Origin: Sulfolobus sp. A20
GTDB lineage: Archaea > Thermoproteota > Thermoprotei_A > Sulfolobales > Sulfolobaceae
Direction: 5' to 3'
Assembly: GCF_001719125.1 (NCBI RefSeq)
Contig: NZ_CP017006.1
Span: 1,426,001 to 1,490,000 of the forward strand
DNA: 64,000 nt
Shown: one piece after another, positions 8,060-16,309 of the stretch
Layout of the letters: every line of letters starts with the position of its first letter
Numbering within the stretch: position 1 is the stretch's first letter
Notes under the pieces: model-generated
Database searches by the model: none
What the model was told of the DNA's origin: nothing
The model's input: only the letters and a program-made list of their open reading frames with translations
Made by a program: the position numbers and the translations under genes

Positions 8060-8378
8060 GCTCACCAAATTCGAAAAAAGAATATACAGTATAGAGTTTT
8101 TTCTGACCTCCTTCCCGCCCTAAAAGGGTAAGGCTTATCGTTCCTTTATCATTATAACTATACAGTTTATCAAATATGTACCAAAATCCTCCTAAGAAAT
8201 GAATTAGAAGGAAAACAATTGTTATAGAAATGAATTGATATGAGAAGTTTAGAAAGGTTATGAGCAGAAAAGAGTAGTATATCATCTCGAATATAGCTAA
8301 TGGAACTCCTATCTTTCGATTTACGGTCCTATGTTTTATTAATGCTAGTGTACCTATCAAAGCATGCTCTAATACCAT
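8022..8378 (-). CDS. small membrane protein whose 3' end is made by a MITE
   Basis: The first 75 or so residues of this 118-aa protein form two to three membrane helices with a basic loop (IKHRTVNRKIG). I do not recognise the family. The following stretch, NDKGTISLTLLGREGGQ, is the in-frame translation of the palindromic repeat at 8103-8151, and the tail then runs into the 3' end of the NnrS-like gene. The original C-terminus therefore appears to have been replaced by insertion. It is divergent from the small HTH gene at 8478; operator site 5 lies between them. Function after insertion is uncertain. Confidence 0.6.
   Translation of the reverse strand: MVLEHALIGTLALIKHRTVNRKIGVPLAIFEMIYYSFLLITFLNFSYQFISITIVFLLIHFLGGFWYIFDKLYSYNDKGTISLTLLGREGGQKKLYTVYSFFEFGELIFLLYILFLSV
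8103..8151 (-). repeat. TnpB-derived palindromic MITE, copy 5 (inside a reading frame)
   Basis: Full-length: CTGACCTCCTTCCCGCCC, loop TAAAA, then GGGTAAGGCTTATCG and the tip TTTATCA. It is read without stops in the frame of the minus-strand gene. Confidence 0.8.
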
Positions 8379-8445
8379 TATTTACGATAAAATTGTAACG
8401 ACTAAGTCCATAAAAGGATTGACAAAATGTTGATTAATAGTTTAT

Positions 8446-8463
8446 ACCCTAAAAGTTAAGGGT
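8446..8463. promoter_or_regulatory. 18-bp palindromic operator, site 5
   Basis: ACCCTAAAAGTTAAGGGT, one mismatch from consensus. Unlike the other sites it lies downstream of the TATA box (TTTATA, 8441-8446) of the gene at 8478, the position expected for a repressor or for autoregulation. Confidence 0.7.
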
Positions 8464-8477
8464 AATAATGTATATGC

Positions 8478-8786
8478 ATGTTTTTCAAACAATATATTAT
8501 GGTAAAATATATAAGTTACGTCAGTAATGATACGAGAAGAGAAATTTATAGTCTCGTATTAAAGTATCTAACTTCTAAACAAGTTAAAGAGATTGTAGGG
8601 GAACATAAGAAAAGTTTCTTCTGGGCTAGTAGAGCTAAGGTATCTGATGAGGCTATTGAAAGATTATTACAATATTTGCCAAATGAAGCTAAAATACAAG
8701 TTCTTGAGCTTATTGAAAGAGATCTTAAAGATGCTTTGAGCATTGTAGAAAAGGAGATTCAGTATCTAAAAAAACGAGCTGACTAA
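8478..8786 (+). CDS. small putative helix-turn-helix protein
   Basis: The product is 102 aa, or 95 aa if the second ATG (8499) is used. The middle reads YLTSKQVKEIVGEHKKSFF followed by KVSDEAIERLLQYLP. This resembles the two-helix HTH plus following helix of small crenarchaeal, Cro-like DNA-binding proteins. The C-terminal 30 residues are a charged helix (EIQYLKKRAD). I do not recognise the exact family. With operator site 5 between its TATA box and start, it could be the autoregulated repressor of the hemerythrin regulon, competing with the HTH_10 protein for that role. Confidence 0.55.
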   Translation: MFFKQYIMVKYISYVSNDTRREIYSLVLKYLTSKQVKEIVGEHKKSFFWASRAKVSDEAIERLLQYLPNEAKIQVLELIERDLKDALSIVEKEIQYLKKRAD

Positions 8787-8794
8787 AAAGTTTT

Positions 8795-8837
8795 CTGGAC
8801 CTCTTCATGCCTTATAGGGCTATGTCTTCTTCATTTT
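8795..8837 (-). repeat. TnpB-derived palindromic MITE, copy 6 (degenerate)
   Basis: CTGGACCTCTTCATGCC, loop TTATA, GGGCTATGTCTTC. Recognisable but diverged; it separates convergent genes. Confidence 0.5.
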
Positions 8838-10234
8838 CCTTTCAAGAGTTCTGCTGAAGTCTTTATAGCATTGATAATGTTTATATATCCCGTACATCTA
8901 CAAATATTCTTTATCGCATAATACATTACGTCTTTATCTGCATCTGGATCCACATTATTTAAGTAATCATGTGTAACCATCATAAACCCGTGAGTACAAT
9001 ACCCACACTGCATTGCATAATTCTCGAGGAAAGCTTTTTGTAAGTAGTTTAATTCATAACTGTTATTGCCTAATCCTTTAATAGTCCTTATATCCTTATT
9101 TATTGCTTGAATAGCAAGCATATTACAAGACTTAACCGACTTACCATCTATTAATACGGTGCAGGCTCCGCATTTACCTTCATCACATCCCCTTTTAACC
9201 TCCACAAATCCTTTATCCCTTAAGAAATCTAAGAGAAGTTTTCTCGCCTCAGTGTATCCCTCAATCTCTTCTCCATTTACCCTTAATTTTATGGCATATA
9301 CTTCCCTAACGTCCAAACTTACGCCGGTATGCCAATCATTTATAATCTCTTTTTTTGGTAATTTTATGTTATTATATCCTAAGATAGTGGAGACTAATAA
9401 ATTCCTAGCTAATCTAATCCTATATTCTTTACTGCCATGTGAATCAGAGATCACATTAAGGTTCACATCTCTAAGTAAACTGTCAGCTAAGGCATACAAG
9501 TCCATTTTCTTTAATTCGCTTAATTTGACTCCTAATAATGGATTTTCCTTAAATAGTACTGGCTTCTCAAACACTCCACCTATAGAAATTCTAGAAGAGA
9601 TAATCTCCTCTTTATCCACTTCAAACGTTACTGCAACTAAGGCTGTCGGATATGATGCTCCTCCTCTCTTGATAAGATTAAAGTTGCTTATTATGTTTGA
9701 TCTTAAAGGTATTTCAACGCTTTCAATTAACTCTCCTTCCCTTAAATCATTAGTATAAGGACCTTTAACGAAGTCCTCTAATTTGATCTTTCTCTTACCT
9801 CCATTTTCTTCTACGATCACTACGTTAGCGTCTAATGTTAATAAGATTGGGAAGTAATTACCAGATGGATCAGTGTGGGCTATCGATCCCCCTATAGTCC
9901 CTCTATTTCTGACTTGTAAATCTGCTATGGTCCAAGCTGATTTAGCTAAAGCTTCAAATTTTTCTCTGATAATCTTGCTAGTAGCTATTTCGTTGTGAGT
10001 AGTTAAAGAACCTATCTTTATCGCTCCTTCCCTCTCTTCTATTCCTTTTAGCTCCTTTAACTCGTTAATATCCACTAGCTTCTCGACGTTAATGACCCTC
10101 AACTTAAGCATTGGGATTAAACTTTGGCCTCCTGCTAATGCCTTAGTGTTAGAGTCCTTTAGAATTTTGAGTGCCTCTGACAGATTCAAAGGTCTCTCAT
10201 ACTTGAACTTTTTAGGAAAACCTAGAGCGAACAT
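8831..10234 (-). CDS. molybdenum hydroxylase FAD subunit fused to 2Fe-2S subunit
   Basis: Residues 1-285 are a CoxM/CutM-type FAD-binding subunit with AGGQSLIPMLK (34-44) and TIGGSIAHTDPSGNY (113-127). Residues 310-467 are a CoxS/CutS-type protein with two 2Fe-2S sites: Cys350, Cys355, Cys358 and Cys370 (plant-ferredoxin-like), then Cys410, Cys413, Cys445 and Cys447. In most members these are separate genes, so the M-S fusion is unusual. It passes electrons from the molybdenum subunit encoded upstream to FAD and an acceptor. The start ATG overlaps the stop of that gene by one base pattern (ATGA), showing tight coupling. Confidence 0.9.
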   Translation of the reverse strand: MFALGFPKKFKYERPLNLSEALKILKDSNTKALAGGQSLIPMLKLRVINVEKLVDINELKELKGIEEREGAIKIGSLTTHNEIATSKIIREKFEALAKSAWTIADLQVRNRGTIGGSIAHTDPSGNYFPILLTLDANVVIVEENGGKRKIKLEDFVKGPYTNDLREGELIESVEIPLRSNIISNFNLIKRGGASYPTALVAVTFEVDKEEIISSRISIGGVFEKPVLFKENPLLGVKLSELKKMDLYALADSLLRDVNLNVISDSHGSKEYRIRLARNLLVSTILGYNNIKLPKKEIINDWHTGVSLDVREVYAIKLRVNGEEIEGYTEARKLLLDFLRDKGFVEVKRGCDEGKCGACTVLIDGKSVKSCNMLAIQAINKDIRTIKGLGNNSYELNYLQKAFLENYAMQCGYCTHGFMMVTHDYLNNVDPDADKDVMYYAIKNICRCTGYINIINAIKTSAELLKGK

Positions 10235-12555
10235 TATTTCATCACTTCCATTAACTTTTCTGGAGTTATGGGAACTTCACTTTTTATTCTCCTTCCTAAT
10301 GCATTAGAAATCGCATTAATTATGGTTGCTAAAACTCCCATCATAGGACCTTCTCCACCTCCTAAAGCACCTGAAGGTATGTAGTCAATTTGGCTTTCGA
10401 AGTGCTTCATAATCACCTCGATATCTAATGCTTCTGAAAGTGTTGGAGTCTCATAAGCATCAAAGGTTGTTACTAAAGGATTTCCTTCTTCATCGTAAGT
10501 TAATCTTTCATATAGTGTCTCTGCTATGCCATGAAATAGACTTCCAATAGTCTGTCCCTCTAATAATTCCTTCTTTAATATTTTCCCCACATCATGTATT
10601 ATTACATATTTTAGTATTTTAACGTCATAAGTAATAGGATCGACCTTAACTATTCCTAGATGCGCTTGAATTGCATATCCTAGAGATGAGTTTATCTTAT
10701 CTCCTTCTGCTGGTTTCAAGAAAGGATATGAATAAAACGTTACTACTGATAAATTACCTTGGTTAGAGTATGGATCCCAGTGGAAGGAAGAGGCTAAAGT
10801 CTTTATATCTACACTTTTGTTGGGATTCTCCTTATCATAAAACTTGCCGTCAGAGAATCCTACCTCCTTTGCCTCTAAGTATCTCTTAGCTAATTCGCTC
10901 ATTTTTTCTTTAAGCTCTTGACAAGCCTTAATTACTCCACTCATCACGATAGGAGAGAATCTACTCGAGTAACTTCCACTAGCTAAGGTCCATGGCATGG
11001 ATGTATTTATCCTCGTCTCGACTTTCACTCTAGAGGGGTCAATACCGAATTCCTTAGCGACTATTTCAGTTATTACTGTTTCGTGACCCAAGCCCTCATT
11101 TGTATCATTGACGAAAACGCTTATTGAACCGTCATAATTTACGCTCATTATTACGTAATCTCCATGGGCTGAATGCTTATGTCTTCTCTTAGAGCCCTCA
11201 ATTGCTAGATCAACGTAACCTAAATTAGTACCACTTGGCTCAACGAATATACTAATTCCTACGCCTATATAAGGTTCCTCCTTCTTAAACTTTCTATACT
11301 CCTCCTCTAATTCCTTAACTACTCTTTCATAGTCTTGTTTTGGGTAAAGCCCTCCAGAGGCAGTTTCGTAGAAATAATATCCATTAATTTGTCTATCAAA
11401 ACTCCTTATCAGATTTCTTTTCCTTAATTCTAATGGATCTATCTTTAACTCTTCTGCTAATTTATCTATACTAGTTTCTAATGCGAGGTAAAATTGGGGA
11501 GCACCATAACCTCTATTTAAGCCCGTCGGGGATTTATTAGTTAAAACTACAGTGTAATCTGCTTCAATGTTTCTCACATCGTACGCACCATTTAAGTTAC
11601 CTTGAACTCTAAACAATGCTCCAGGTTCTGGAGGTCTAGGATAAGCCCCAACGTCTTCATAAAATACGTATCTTATCCCCCTTATTCTTCCATCTCTATT
11701 AGAAGCTATTTCTACATAGCCTTCTCTATCTGCATTAGATGAGGAAGCTATAAAACTCTCAGTTCTGGTTTCATTCCACCTAACAGGGTGATGAGAGAGT
11801 ATCGAGGCAACTGAGGCTAACGTAACGTATGGATACAAAGAGTACTTAATACCAAAACTTCCTCCAATATCCCTCGGAGTAGTTATTCTGATTTGTGTTT
11901 CTGGAATGCCTAATGCTCTACTTATAAAATAAGCTTGTAACAAAGGTCCTTGAATGTTTGCAATAATGTTTAAGTTATCGTTCATATAAGCTAATACTCC
12001 ATAAGTCTCCAATGGTAATGCGGAATGTCTAGCTACTTTGAATTCATTTTTAATTATGACATCAGCTTCTCTAAATGCCTCTTCCACATTTCCAAATGTC
12101 ATTCTCCTATGAGCTACTACGTTAGTACCTAACTCTTCATGAACTAATACCTTCCCTTCTAACGCTTCTCTAATCGTAATAACTGGCTTTAATGGCTCAA
12201 TATCTACATTAACGTAATCCAGTAAGTCTATTGCCTTGTACGGATCATCAGCTAATACTACTGCTATAGGTTCTCCAATGTATCTGACCTTATCCTTAGC
12301 TACTGGATAATAAGATATATTTGCTGAAACACCAAGAGGGAAAGGGTTCTTAATTACCTTGAGTATATCTTGGTTAGTGTAAGCAATACCGCCATGCTTA
12401 TATACGTCACTTACGTCCACCTTTTTTATTTTCCCGTGGGGGGAATAACTCCTATAAATTGCCATGAATAGAGTGCCTTGAGGACTAGGAATGTCAGAAA
12501 TGTACTCTCCAGCGCCCCTTACTGATCTAAAACCCTCGATATAATGAGTTGGCAT
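10234..12555 (-). CDS. molybdenum hydroxylase large (molybdopterin) subunit
   Basis: This 773-aa protein is a xanthine-oxidase-family molybdopterin subunit. It has the N-terminal hammerhead with GAGEYISDI, the [12 protein letters not shown] motif and the late GALGGGEG motif holding the active-site base Glu735. The loop that in true form-I CO dehydrogenase reads AYRCSFR is here GLNRGYGAP. There is no active-site Cys, so CO oxidation is unlikely; an aldehyde or N-heterocycle/aromatic hydroxylase is more plausible. Length is normal. It is cotranscribed with the FAD/2Fe-2S fusion and probably belongs functionally with the CoA-transferase and acyl-CoA synthetase nearby. Confidence 0.9.
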   Translation of the reverse strand: MPTHYIEGFRSVRGAGEYISDIPSPQGTLFMAIYRSYSPHGKIKKVDVSDVYKHGGIAYTNQDILKVIKNPFPLGVSANISYYPVAKDKVRYIGEPIAVVLADDPYKAIDLLDYVNVDIEPLKPVITIREALEGKVLVHEELGTNVVAHRRMTFGNVEEAFREADVIIKNEFKVARHSALPLETYGVLAYMNDNLNIIANIQGPLLQAYFISRALGIPETQIRITTPRDIGGSFGIKYSLYPYVTLASVASILSHHPVRWNETRTESFIASSSNADREGYVEIASNRDGRIRGIRYVFYEDVGAYPRPPEPGALFRVQGNLNGAYDVRNIEADYTVVLTNKSPTGLNRGYGAPQFYLALETSIDKLAEELKIDPLELRKRNLIRSFDRQINGYYFYETASGGLYPKQDYERVVKELEEEYRKFKKEEPYIGVGISIFVEPSGTNLGYVDLAIEGSKRRHKHSAHGDYVIMSVNYDGSISVFVNDTNEGLGHETVITEIVAKEFGIDPSRVKVETRINTSMPWTLASGSYSSRFSPIVMSGVIKACQELKEKMSELAKRYLEAKEVGFSDGKFYDKENPNKSVDIKTLASSFHWDPYSNQGNLSVVTFYSYPFLKPAEGDKINSSLGYAIQAHLGIVKVDPITYDVKILKYVIIHDVGKILKKELLEGQTIGSLFHGIAETLYERLTYDEEGNPLVTTFDAYETPTLSEALDIEVIMKHFESQIDYIPSGALGGGEGPMMGVLATIINAISNALGRRIKSEVPITPEKLMEVMK

Positions 12556-12614
12556 CAGTTAAATATCTGTGTATAAACATTAAAAAAGTAGCTTAAATTA
12601 TGTTAGAAGTGTAT

Positions 12615-13403
12615 TTATGCCTTCGTAAAAGCAAAATATATTGAAACTAATGTCAATGCACCGCCTATGATTTGTTGAAACGACGGTACTTGATTGAAGA
12701 TTAAGTAAGCTAAAATCGTAGCTACTACTGGTTCTATTAACTCAGCTGAGGTAACCAAGCTTATAGGTAGTTTGTTAGCAGTATAGATAACTGAACCATG
12801 ACCTATAAGGGTAGGAATGAGGACTAGCCCTAGAATTGCTAATATGGAAACTAAATTTACTTCACCTATACTGAAGAATGGAATTATGGGAATCATGAAT
12901 GAGGAACTTAAGATATAAATGAAAGGTGCAGTTGAAAGGAAACTGTACTCTACTTTTGAGAGGAAGTACGTATAGAGAGCGAAACAAATCGCTGAGAGCA
13001 GTGCTAGCATATTCCCTAATAAACTTCCAAAAGACGTTGTGTAATTCATTATAATAATACCAATAATAGCTGTGATAATAAACACGTCAAACCTTTTCCT
13101 AAGCAACATTGCGAAGATAGGACTAGTAGAGACCAGTATCGTAGAAGCAGCTATTGTAGTCAGAAATACACTAGACACGAAAAACAGCATGTGGAGAGCT
13201 AAAAATAGTGATGGGATAATGAGAAGTTTTATTGACGTGTTAGTATTGTTTTTCACCTTTTTTCTTATAGGTAGTAATATTAGACCAGCTAAAATGAATC
13301 TAAAAAAGGTAATGTAAGGAGGAGATAGACTAGTTAACTTCACAAATATAGCTGCAGTTCCAAACGCTACTCCTCCTAAGAATAAAATAACTTTTTCTTT
13401 CAT
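12615..13403 (-). CDS. EamA/DMT-superfamily transporter
   Basis: This 262-aa protein has about ten membrane helices and shows the internal EamA duplication: GTAAIFVKL near the start and a matching half ending in LIEPVVATILAYLIFNQ and LTLVSIYFAF. Members export or import metabolites; the substrate is unknown. It lies 59 bases after the hydroxylase large-subunit start and 27 bases downstream of the CoA-transferase, all on the minus strand. A shared operon is likely and a role in moving the pathway's organic acid or its product is inferred. Confidence 0.8.
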   Translation of the reverse strand: MKEKVILFLGGVAFGTAAIFVKLTSLSPPYITFFRFILAGLILLPIRKKVKNNTNTSIKLLIIPSLFLALHMLFFVSSVFLTTIAASTILVSTSPIFAMLLRKRFDVFIITAIIGIIIMNYTTSFGSLLGNMLALLSAICFALYTYFLSKVEYSFLSTAPFIYILSSSFMIPIIPFFSIGEVNLVSILAILGLVLIPTLIGHGSVIYTANKLPISLVTSAELIEPVVATILAYLIFNQVPSFQQIIGGALTLVSIYFAFTKA

Positions 13404-13430
13404 CTTCTTATCTTCCTATTACGTTATTGA

Positions 13431-14519
13431 TTAAACTAATATCACTCTATCTTTAATCATTTCCTTTATATCATTTTCGTTATATCCTAGCTCTTTTAGA
13501 ATAGAAATAGTATGTTCTCCCAACTTTGGAGCTTTTGATTTCAAACTTCCAGGTAAGGGAAGTTTGGGTATTTTTAAACCATCTACTTCTTCCCATTCCA
13601 CTAGATTTTCGTTAATTAGATCTGGAATATCCAACAATGGTGACGCAGGTATATCAAAACGTGACAAGTCATCTAATAACTCGTCTAACGTATAACCCTT
13701 AATCTTATCTTGTATTAACTCATGTAATACCTTCCTATTATTTACTCTCTTCTCATTACTCTCGAATCTAGAATCGTTTATTAGATTCTCTAAGCCGAGC
13801 ACTTTACATAAAGATGACCACTTTTCATTGTTGTTTATAGCAATGTATATCAGCTTTTCGTCCTTAGTTTTAAACAACTCATATGGAGCCCAGAACGGTA
13901 GCTCATCCCTACCTCCATAAAAGAGCTTTCCCAAAGTTTGATAAGCTATAATATAATAGCCTAACCACGTTACTTCATTTTGAAGTATATCAATTCTATA
14001 ATAACCGGGCTTGTTCATTAGCAAAGCCCACAACACAGTTATTACACAAGAATATGACGTACCCATATCAGTAATAGAAGCTGGTAATCTAGCGTTACCA
14101 TTAGCTTTCATAATTCCACTCATAGCTTCTATTATCGTTCCAAAAGCAGGTTTTCTCTCGTATTTACCTTTAGGAAATCCTTTAATTGAGCAGTATACTA
14201 ATGATGGATTTTCTCTCATTAATACCTCCTTTGTTAAGCCTAATTTCTCCATAGTATCCTCTGAGTAGTTCTCTATGAGTACGTTTGAACTTTTAATTAG
14301 CTTAAGAAAAATCTCCCTTCCCTTTTCACTTTTTAAATTTAAAGCAACTGATTTTTTCCCTCTATTGTTAAAGAGGAACATCGAATCTTTCAATACATCA
14401 TCTCGTCTACTTGGGTCTCCATTAAGAGGTTCTACCTTTATCACCTCAAATCCTAGATTTGCAAGGATTAATCCAGCAAAAGGCGCCGCAATTACGTGTC
14501 CTAGCTCAATTACTCTCAT
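13431..14519 (-). CDS. CaiB/BaiF (family III) CoA-transferase
   Basis: This 362-aa protein matches family III CoA-transferases: ELGHVIAAPFAGLILANLGF and KVEPLNGDPSRRDD at the N-terminus, FLFNNRGKKSVALNL, and SITDMGTSYS with the catalytic Asp that forms the acyl intermediate. It moves CoA between carboxylic acids. It is the first gene of the minus-strand unit leading to the molybdenum hydroxylase and is divergent from the MHS transporter. Together they suggest uptake, CoA activation and oxidation of an organic acid. The true substrate cannot be read from sequence. Confidence 0.88.
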   Translation of the reverse strand: MRVIELGHVIAAPFAGLILANLGFEVIKVEPLNGDPSRRDDVLKDSMFLFNNRGKKSVALNLKSEKGREIFLKLIKSSNVLIENYSEDTMEKLGLTKEVLMRENPSLVYCSIKGFPKGKYERKPAFGTIIEAMSGIMKANGNARLPASITDMGTSYSCVITVLWALLMNKPGYYRIDILQNEVTWLGYYIIAYQTLGKLFYGGRDELPFWAPYELFKTKDEKLIYIAINNNEKWSSLCKVLGLENLINDSRFESNEKRVNNRKVLHELIQDKIKGYTLDELLDDLSRFDIPASPLLDIPDLINENLVEWEEVDGLKIPKLPLPGSLKSKAPKLGEHTISILKELGYNENDIKEMIKDRVILV

Positions 14520-14609
14520 GATAAATTATCATTTAGCATTCTAGATTATATAAATAACGCAAGTATGTTAATATAGGAAACGTTTTCCTATTGCGAGCGT
14601 TTAGAGTTC

Positions 14610-14655
14610 TTACAAAGTGATGAAAGCCGCGCCCTTTAGAGTGAGGATGAGTCAG
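14610..14655 (+). repeat. TnpB-derived palindromic MITE, copy 7
   Basis: TTACAAAGTGATGAAAGCC arm, GCGCCCTTTAGAGTG core, GATGAGTCAG tip. It sits between the divergent CoA-transferase and transporter genes. Confidence 0.6.
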
Positions 14656-14705
14656 TTATTTGTATACTATATATAAAATATTCATAGATCAAGTTTTAGT
14701 AAATA

Positions 14706-14713
14706 TTTATATA
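14706..14713 (+). promoter_or_regulatory. TATA box of the MHS transporter
   Basis: TTTATATA lies about 26 bases before the ATG at 14736, giving a leaderless transcript. It is preceded by AAGTTTTAGTAAATATTT, which recurs with one change upstream of the acyl-CoA synthetase (16162-16179). Confidence 0.6.
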
Positions 14714-14730
14714 TATCTTACTAAGATATA
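14712..14730. promoter_or_regulatory. perfect 19-bp palindrome in transporter promoter
   Basis: TATATCTTA, central C, TAAGATATA. It overlaps the TATA box and ends 5 bases before the start codon, so a bound protein would block transcription. The half-site TATATCTTA recurs at 16207-16215. Confidence 0.65.
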
Positions 14731-14735
14731 AAATC

Positions 14736-16022
14736 ATGGCAAATAATGATAAAAAATTATCAGAAGCGATAAAGGTAGCAATTTCAGCTAATTTAGGTTG
14801 GGGTTTTGAATTATTTGATTTAGTAGTTTATTTATATGTTGCTACAACTATTGCCCCACTTTTCTTTCCATCAACCAGTAGAATCGCTAGCTTACTTGAG
14901 TTCTTATTAACAATAGTTATAGGATATTTTGCAAGACCTTTAGGAGGGATATTTTTTGGACATTATGGAGATAAGCTCGGTAGAAAAAGAATGTGGTTTA
15001 TATCACTACTAGGAATGGGTATTGCAACTATTTTAATAGGATTTTTACCTACTTATTACCAGATTGGGGTACTAGCTACTGTACTCTTAATCATTTTAAG
15101 AATATTACAAGGGTTCTTTTTAGCAGGAGAATGGGGAGGAGGAATGACGTTAGTAACAGAGGTAGCTCCATCAAACTATAGAGGAGCATTAGGCGGATTA
15201 CAACAAGGTGGAGCAGCTCTAGGGTTAATATTTGCCGTTATCGCAAACGAATTAGCTCTAGCAATTGCTCCAGGTAATGAATTCTCGGTAATAGGATGGC
15301 GTATAATGTTTTGGTTTGGCATAGTCCCTTTAGTAATCGCCTTAGCGGTGAGATGGAAAATAGGAGAGAGTTTAGAATGGCTAATAAAAGCTAAACCGAG
15401 TCCGGAGAAGATTCCAATTATAACTATTTTTAAAAGATATTGGAAATTGGTTATAATAGCTACTATAGTATTGTTTTCGAGTGGGTCTATTTACTATGGA
15501 ATTATAGCTTACATGCCAACATTTCTAAGCTTATATACTAAATTGTCACCTTATCAAATAGATAACGTAGTACTAGCTACAAACTTAATATGGCTATTCA
15601 TTTCGCCTCTCACTGGATTAATTAGTGATATCTTGAAGTATAGAAAGCTTTTAATAGCATTAACTGGCTTCGTAGCAGGAGTGCTTATCTATCCCATTAT
15701 TTTGCTATTATATACTGGATCATACATACTCTCAATATTTTCCGGTCTTCTACTAGGCTTCATATTCGCCTTTCAATATTCTATATTTCCTTCATGGCTT
15801 TCTGAAAACATATCTACTAAGGTTAGATATAGTTATATAGCTTTTTCTATAAATCTTGGAGTTGCCCTATCTTCATTTGCTCCTTATATAGTGACTGCTT
15901 TATCAATAGTTTTTAAAAACCCGGTTATAGGTACTACAGCCTTTGACGCAATAGCTGCAATATTGGGTGGGATAATAGTTCTGTTCTCACCTAAAGATAG
16001 AGTTGGGCTTACGCTAGAGTAA
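14736..16022 (+). CDS. MFS transporter, metabolite:H+ symporter (MHS) type
   Basis: This 428-aa protein has twelve predicted membrane helices. Motifs fit the MHS branch: GWGFELFDLVVY in helix 1, ARPLGGIFFGHYGDKLGRKR between helices 2 and 3, and LRILQGFFLAGEWGGG in helix 4, followed by EVAPSNYRGALGG. These carriers bring in organic acids with protons, a sensible route at external pH 2-4. The gene is divergent from the CoA-transferase operon and upstream of the acyl-CoA synthetase. Its promoter has a perfect palindrome, so substrate-controlled repression is inferred. Confidence 0.88.
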   Translation: MANNDKKLSEAIKVAISANLGWGFELFDLVVYLYVATTIAPLFFPSTSRIASLLEFLLTIVIGYFARPLGGIFFGHYGDKLGRKRMWFISLLGMGIATILIGFLPTYYQIGVLATVLLIILRILQGFFLAGEWGGGMTLVTEVAPSNYRGALGGLQQGGAALGLIFAVIANELALAIAPGNEFSVIGWRIMFWFGIVPLVIALAVRWKIGESLEWLIKAKPSPEKIPIITIFKRYWKLVIIATIVLFSSGSIYYGIIAYMPTFLSLYTKLSPYQIDNVVLATNLIWLFISPLTGLISDILKYRKLLIALTGFVAGVLIYPIILLLYTGSYILSIFSGLLLGFIFAFQYSIFPSWLSENISTKVRYSYIAFSINLGVALSSFAPYIVTALSIVFKNPVIGTTAFDAIAAILGGIIVLFSPKDRVGLTLE

Positions 16023-16247
16023 TTAATATTTTAATGTATTTTTCTAAATAAATGTTTTAAGAGGAGAATTTTTCATTTAAACCAAAAATCCAGCTAAGTA
16101 TATGCAGAAGAAAAGTTTTTATAAAATCTAAATTATCATCATCCTACCTCATCATCATCCAAAGTTTTAGTAAAAATTTTGAATAATATTATGTTACAAA
16201 ATTTTTTATATCTTAACTTTTCATATCTTTGATTAAAATGAGCAGAA

Positions 16248-16262
16248 ATATCACTAAGATAT
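16248..16262. promoter_or_regulatory. palindrome related to the transporter operator
   Basis: ATATC, spacer ACTAA, GATAT. It shares CTAAGATAT with the palindrome at 14712-14730 and lies just ahead of the acyl-CoA synthetase promoter, hinting at common control. Confidence 0.4.
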
Positions 16263-16280
16263 TTATATTTCCACATAAGA

Positions 16281-16286
16281 TTTATA
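16281..16286 (+). promoter_or_regulatory. TATA box placing the acyl-CoA synthetase start
   Basis: TTTATA centred about 26 bases before the ATG at 16310 supports a leaderless start there. A second AT-rich box near 16203-16210 could instead serve the ATG at 16238. Confidence 0.5.
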
Positions 16287-16309
16287 ACATTACTATCAAT
16301 ATATACTAT

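Noticed and set aside
9159-9758. 199-codon open frame antisense to the FAD/2Fe-2S gene
   Set aside because: Shadow of a real gene with intact cofactor motifs on the other strand.
8831-12555. CO dehydrogenase (coxMSL) annotation
   Set aside because: The large subunit lacks the AYRCSFR active-site loop with Cys.
16229-16309. Upstream 27-codon extension of the acyl-CoA synthetase
   Set aside because: Hydrophobic, AT-rich and not family-like; a TATA box at 16281 places the start at 16310, though the ATG at 16238 is not fully excluded.
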